From Zygnema circumcarinatum (taxonomy: Eukaryota > Streptophyta > Zygnematophyceae > Zygnematales > Zygnemataceae), in contig CM074818.1 of the NCBI GenBank assembly GCA_037447605.1, forward strand, positions 853,781 through 914,839: a DNA stretch of 61,059 nt. The letters are read 5' to 3'. The translations under genes and the position numbers were made by a program. Under the pieces are notes generated by a model. It was not told where the DNA came from. It did no database searches and saw only the letters and a list, made by a program, of their open reading frames with translations. This document shows, piece by piece, positions 56,917-61,059 of this stretch; positions within the stretch are counted from its first letter, which is position 1, and every line of letters starts with the position of its first letter.

Positions 56917-57802
56917 AGGGTTGCTGGTGGGCTTATCAAGTTTAGGAGTACCTTAATGCGTTGGATTAAAGGTTGACTTTTGTTACATTTAGAGTTCACA
57001 GTTTTGGAGTACAATAGGGGGGTGTAAGCTTCTTCATAAATGAGTTAATTGATGGAGAACTAAGGAAATGAATGACTTAATGACTTAGAAAGACAAAGGA
57101 AGTTGTAGAGGCAGTGCAGGCCTTGAAGCATGGTTCAAAATACAGAGGGAACACCGTTTCGTGGGCCTTGCAGGCATGCCTATATGTCCAAACCAAATGA
57201 TTAAGAATTTGCTTTCTTTGGTTCCCTTCCCCTCTTCCTCAACTTTTATTTTCGTTTTCTCCACTCTCTACAATTCCCTCGTCCCACTCCCTCTCTTCCC
57301 TCTCCCTTTCCACGTCAGTGGGATGGGAAATATATGTTTGGTGATTTTCTATGCTTCTTTGATTTGACCATGAAGTGGGAATGGTGAGAGAGATATGGAA
57401 TAAGGTAGAAAAGAATATGCGAGAGAGAGTGAGAGAGAGGGAGGGAAGGTGAAAGGCGCACATCGGTGGACACCACAAGTGGGGAGAGCACGCTCGTCAC
57501 GACTCCCAACATCATGATAAACTTCATCTTGTTTTGGCACAAACTCTGCCCAATACCTTCAACATGAATCCCTTTTTTATCTCCCACGGTGTCGCCTCGA
57601 TTCAATGAAGGAATTAAACTAATTAATTAATTATTAATTTCCCAAATTGACCCGAACCAAACCGAACACCCAAGTGAGAGGACACATAGGAGAACGCAAG
57701 CGATCAACGAGAGGCTTACTTCAAAATTGAGAAAACATCGTTCACACATACAGACCTCCCCACGCCCTTCAATATGGAAACCACTCACTAGATATTTCAC
57801 TA
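56917..57802. other. Convergent intergenic region
   Basis: 3' sides of the unrecognised gene (+) and the DUF3754 gene (-). AT-rich, with a GA run at about 57,420-57,450 and AATTAATTAATTA near 57,620. No gene seen. Confidence 0.7.
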
Positions 57803-59340
57803 CTACTTGGCCCATGGAGGGACATACTCCAAAAGCTGAAGCCACCTCTCCCTTAGCCTCTCCTTCGCTACCAAGGGGCTGATAGCAGAGAATAGTAGGT
57901 GCCTTTTTTCATCATCTATCCTACCCTCCCTCTCTCCCTCCTCGCCTTCCCTTCCCTCGTCTCTCTTTCCTTCCACACAGTCATCCTCACCTTCTCGATC
58001 CACTGATAGAACCGCCGATGTGAGGGAGGGTTTTGCGTTGACTAATGTCGCTCTCACAAGTGGAGAGCTTTGACTAAGGGGAGAGAGGGAGTCCAAGTCG
58101 CCATAGGAGAGTTTGGGAAGTGCTTCTTCAATGACGGAGGATTTGATCGTGGGGAACTTTTGCCTCTCCAAACTTTGGGCTGCGGAGGAGTGTGAAACTG
58201 CGATGAGCTCAAGGCGGCGGAGAGTTTCGATAGCGTTCTGCACCGGCATCTCTACCTGCAAGGGAGAGGAGGGTGGGAGGGAGGGAGGAAGAAAGGGATA
58301 GAAGGAGGGAGGGAGGGATCAAGAGGGAGGGGACGAAGGGAGGATCAAGGAGGGAGAGAGGGATCAGGGAGGAGGGAGGCCGCATGGAGGAGGGGAGGGA
58401 AGGAGGAAGAAGGAAAAGGAGGGAGGGAGGGAGGGAGGAAGGAAGGGCGAGTATTAACAGTGGAGGGATCAGGGAGAGAGGGATCTGAGGGGGACGACGG
58501 GAGTCAGGGAGGGGGGTTGGGGCAGGGAGGGAGGGAGGGAGGGGATCAAATATCATTTTTGTCTACTCATTCCTTCTCCCCCACTTGTCGCAAAGAACAG
58601 GGAGAATGTCCCACCTGCATCGCGCCCTTAGAGAGGAGCAGACCCTCGCACGCACTCTCCAGGTCCCCTCCGCTCTGTGCAGGTCCAACCCTTTGAGGTT
58701 CAGCTGCAGGGAATTCATCTGCTGGAGGTCTTCCACACTGCTACTTTTAATGACCAGAAAAAACTACTGTTAGTTTTATCTATAGGCTAATATCGTTGGG
58801 TGTAGTATGTAGGCACGTGGCGGCTTACCATTGGAGCATCCGCATTCATAAGGAGAGCATATGCAAGGGCTGCTTCTTTGAACTGCAATAGGAGCCCACT
58901 TCCCGAGTTCAGCAATAAACAGGTGAAGGTCCAACAAACCCTTAAGCATCTAAGACCACTCTTAGCTTTAAGCTGCCAATTTTATTGATGTCCCATATAC
59001 TTAGAAGGCAAAAAAAAAAATGTAATTCTAGAAGCAAGAAATTTAGAGGAAACCCTAGCATCCCCAACTCCCCAAGGCCTCATCAAGCCTAGAAACAACG
59101 TACATATTTTAATCAAAGAAATTGAACCTGACCCCGAAGCTGAAAAAGACTTGAAATCTAAGTTTGAGGGTTCCCCATGCTTAAGGAGTTTGGGGTTCAG
59201 GGTTTGAAGTTCGCCTGCTGCTGCTCCGAAGCATCCACGAGGAAGTGAACAGTTCTGAACCCGCTCGTCAGCGCCTTCTCATTCAGCGTGCGGTTCACCA
59301 ACAGCTGCAATACCACTCACCGCCAATGAGAAAGTGAGCG

Positions 59341-59396
<56 letters not shown>

Positions 59397-59572
59397 AGAG
59401 AGGGGGGGAAGGGGGTGAGGAGAGGAGGTAGGGGGGGCGGGGGGAGTGGGAGGGAGAGGGGTAAGGGGTTGGGAAGAGGGGAGGGGGGAGGGAGAGAGGG
59501 AACAGGATGGGAAAGTCGAGAGAGAGAGGGAGAGGGAGAGAGGGGGGGGCACGAGAGAGAGGAAGGCGGAGA

Positions 59573-59656
<84 letters not shown>

Positions 59657-60996
59657 GACCCAGAAAGGGGTGCAAGCGGCAGCCATTGAGTTGCGACGTG
59701 GCACCTCGTAGCGGTCCCACGTGGCCTTGTACCCGAGCGCGGCCTTCGTCGCGAGCACGGCCAAAGCCGCGCCCGCGATCAGGTCCAGAACGAACGCGGA
59801 CCTGGGACCGAGGGGGGGGGGGGGTAGGGTTTAGGGGTTAGGGGTTAGGGCTGAGGGTTGATGGTTGAGGGTTGATGGTTGAGGGTTGAGGGTTTAGGGT
59901 TTAGAGTTTAGGGTTTACGGTTTAAAGTTTATGGTTGAGGGTTGCGGGTTTAGGGTAGAGGGTTTAGGGTTTTGGGATTAAGGTGTAGGCTTAAGGGTTA
60001 AGGGTTTAGGGTTTAGGGATAAGGTTTAAAGGTTAAGTGTTTAGAGTTTAAGGTTAAGTGTTTAGGGTTAAGGGTTTCGGGTTTAAGGTTTAAGGTTTAG
60101 GGTTGAGGGTTAGGGTTAAAGGCTCAAGGTTAAGGGTTTAGGGTTTAGGGTTGACGGTTTAGGGTTAAGGGTCTAGGCTTGAGGGTTAAGGGTTGAGTCA
60201 ATCTGTTTCAAGGGTTTGACACTCACTAGGACTCTTTCGACCCGAGGGAGGACGTTGTGTGTGAAGAGTTACACAAATATACGAAAATGAAAGTATGGCT
60301 TTCAAGGGCAATGGGGTTTCCCGGTTTCTTAAATACTCAGAGATTCTCGAAAATATTTTAGACTTTGAAAAATTTGAGATTCCTGTACTCACGGGGAGCT
60401 AAGCAGGTTGTCAAAGCGGTAGTTCACTCCGAAGGCCACGAGTCCCACTATGGTGGTCAGGTCAAGGCGGACCTGCGAGACGGGACGGTCAGTGTGAGTG
60501 TGAGAGTGCGTGTGTGTGTGTGTGTGTGTGTGCGAGAGAGAGAGAGAGAGAGAAAAAGAGATTTGAAGAGTAGACCTTTTTAGGATTCATTGATGCATTT
60601 GTTGAAGAGGATGTGGTAGACAACGATAAGGTAAAAAGGAGAGGAACAGGGAGCGGGAGAGGGATAGGAAGAGAGTGAAGTGGGAGGGAGAGAGGCTTCA
60701 CCGTATCAAGCACGCGGTACGACAGCTTCTTGTCCGGGAAGATAACCTGCAGGCTCCATCATGCCACTAGACAAGCCGAGTCAAACCAAATCAAGTTAGT
60801 CAAGTCAAGTCAAATCAAGTCAAGTCAATTCAAGTCAAACCAAGTCAAGTCAAGTCAAGCAACATCCCACCTTGAGGTCCGGTATGGGAATGTCCTTGTA
60901 CGCCTGCAGCTGCAGGCGGCCCTCTCCCCCGGCAGCCTCCTCCGCCCGCACCTCCAGCTTCGAGTACAGGAGGACGAGCTGCTTGAAGGAGGGCTC
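57803..60996 (-). CDS. DUF3754 (TMEM143-like) membrane protein, C-terminal part
   Basis: Eight exons in transcript order: 60996-60871, 60746-60702, 60472-60393, 59801-59705, 59304-59215, 58882-58829, 58674-58615 and 58255-57803. All join in phase to 334 codons and a stop. The 5' end lies beyond the right edge. Family blocks seen are YKDIPIPDLKVIFPDKK, a first hydrophobic segment LTTIVGLVAFGV, a second AFVLDLIAGAALAVLATKAA, then NRTLNEKALTSG, FKEAALAYALL and VPVQ-like VEMPVQNAIETLRRL. The exon ending at 59215 has no GT donor; a GC donor (CAG|GCGA) is required. The exon at 58615-58674 could start upstream in the same frame. The last exon carries a Glu/Gly/Arg-rich insert. Function of the family is unknown. 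Confidence 0.8.
59340..59653 (+). repeat. GA microsatellites in a DUF3754 intron
   Basis: Pure (GA)n at about 59,345-59,390 and 59,575-59,653, with purine-rich sequence between. They lie between the exons ending at 59705 and starting at 59304. Confidence 0.9.
60785..60860 (+). repeat. (TCAAG)n pentamer repeat in a DUF3754 intron
   Basis: Imperfect AGTCAAGTCAAATC units. Related GTCAAGG words occur at 28,640-28,815 in bZIP intron 1. Confidence 0.8.
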
Positions 60997-61059
60997 CTGG
61001 GGGAGGGGAGAGGAGAGGGAGAGGAAGAGGGAGAGAAAGAATGAGGGGAGAGGGGGAGG

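Overview
This window is plant nuclear DNA. Every gene I can name belongs to a land-plant or streptophyte family: an SBP-box transcription factor, profilin, N-glycan beta-1,2-xylosyltransferase, a group C bZIP factor, the fused organellar glycyl-tRNA synthetase (EDD1), proteasome ATPase RPT1 and a DUF3754 protein. The genes have many introns with GT/GC..AG borders, and the exon phases close without exception in the models below. GA/CT microsatellites fill the introns and leak into exons. Telomere-like CCCTAA(A) words are scattered through introns. I cannot name the species. The divergent profilin and the repeat style suggest a non-seed plant or streptophyte alga, but this is only a guess.

Layout. 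1-1220: GA-rich DNA, with a possible tail of an upstream gene. 1241-7323 (+): long SPL1/SPL14-type SBP protein, 10 exons, ending before the usual ankyrin region. 9430-10631 (+): profilin, 3 exons. 10632-13762: intergenic, with a cluster of AACCATTGG words. 13763-18087 (+): xylosyltransferase, 5 exons, with a 10-N gap in a C run. 18088-20860: intergenic, with a second AACCATTGG cluster, an ACGT-dense patch and a hAT-like transposase relic. 20861-22558 (+): intronless tandem acyl-protein-thioesterase-like gene whose second domain has lost its catalytic serine. 22559-27399: transposon relics (Copia) and a frameshifted P450 fragment. 27400-31502 (+): group C bZIP, 6 exons. 32160-45647 (-): complete EDD1, 24 exons. 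46142-52660 (+): RPT1, 9 working exons plus a broken tandem copy of exons 5 and 6. 52661-54998: intergenic. 54999-56916 (+): unrecognised two-exon gene. 57803-60996 (-): 3' part of a DUF3754 membrane protein that runs off the right edge.

The genes are mostly unrelated housekeeping or regulatory loci and do not form a pathway. EDD1 and RPT1 diverge from a shared region of about 0.5 kb. bZIP/EDD1 and unknown/DUF3754 are tail to tail. I found no novel multi-gene system. The most interesting signals are the RPT1 internal duplication, the thioesterase pseudo-domain, the array of duplicated 3' splice sites before the last SPL exon, a 620-bp TTAGGG-type array inside an EDD1 intron, a 16-bp perfect inverted repeat before profilin, and a striking excess of the palindrome GCCACGTGGC.
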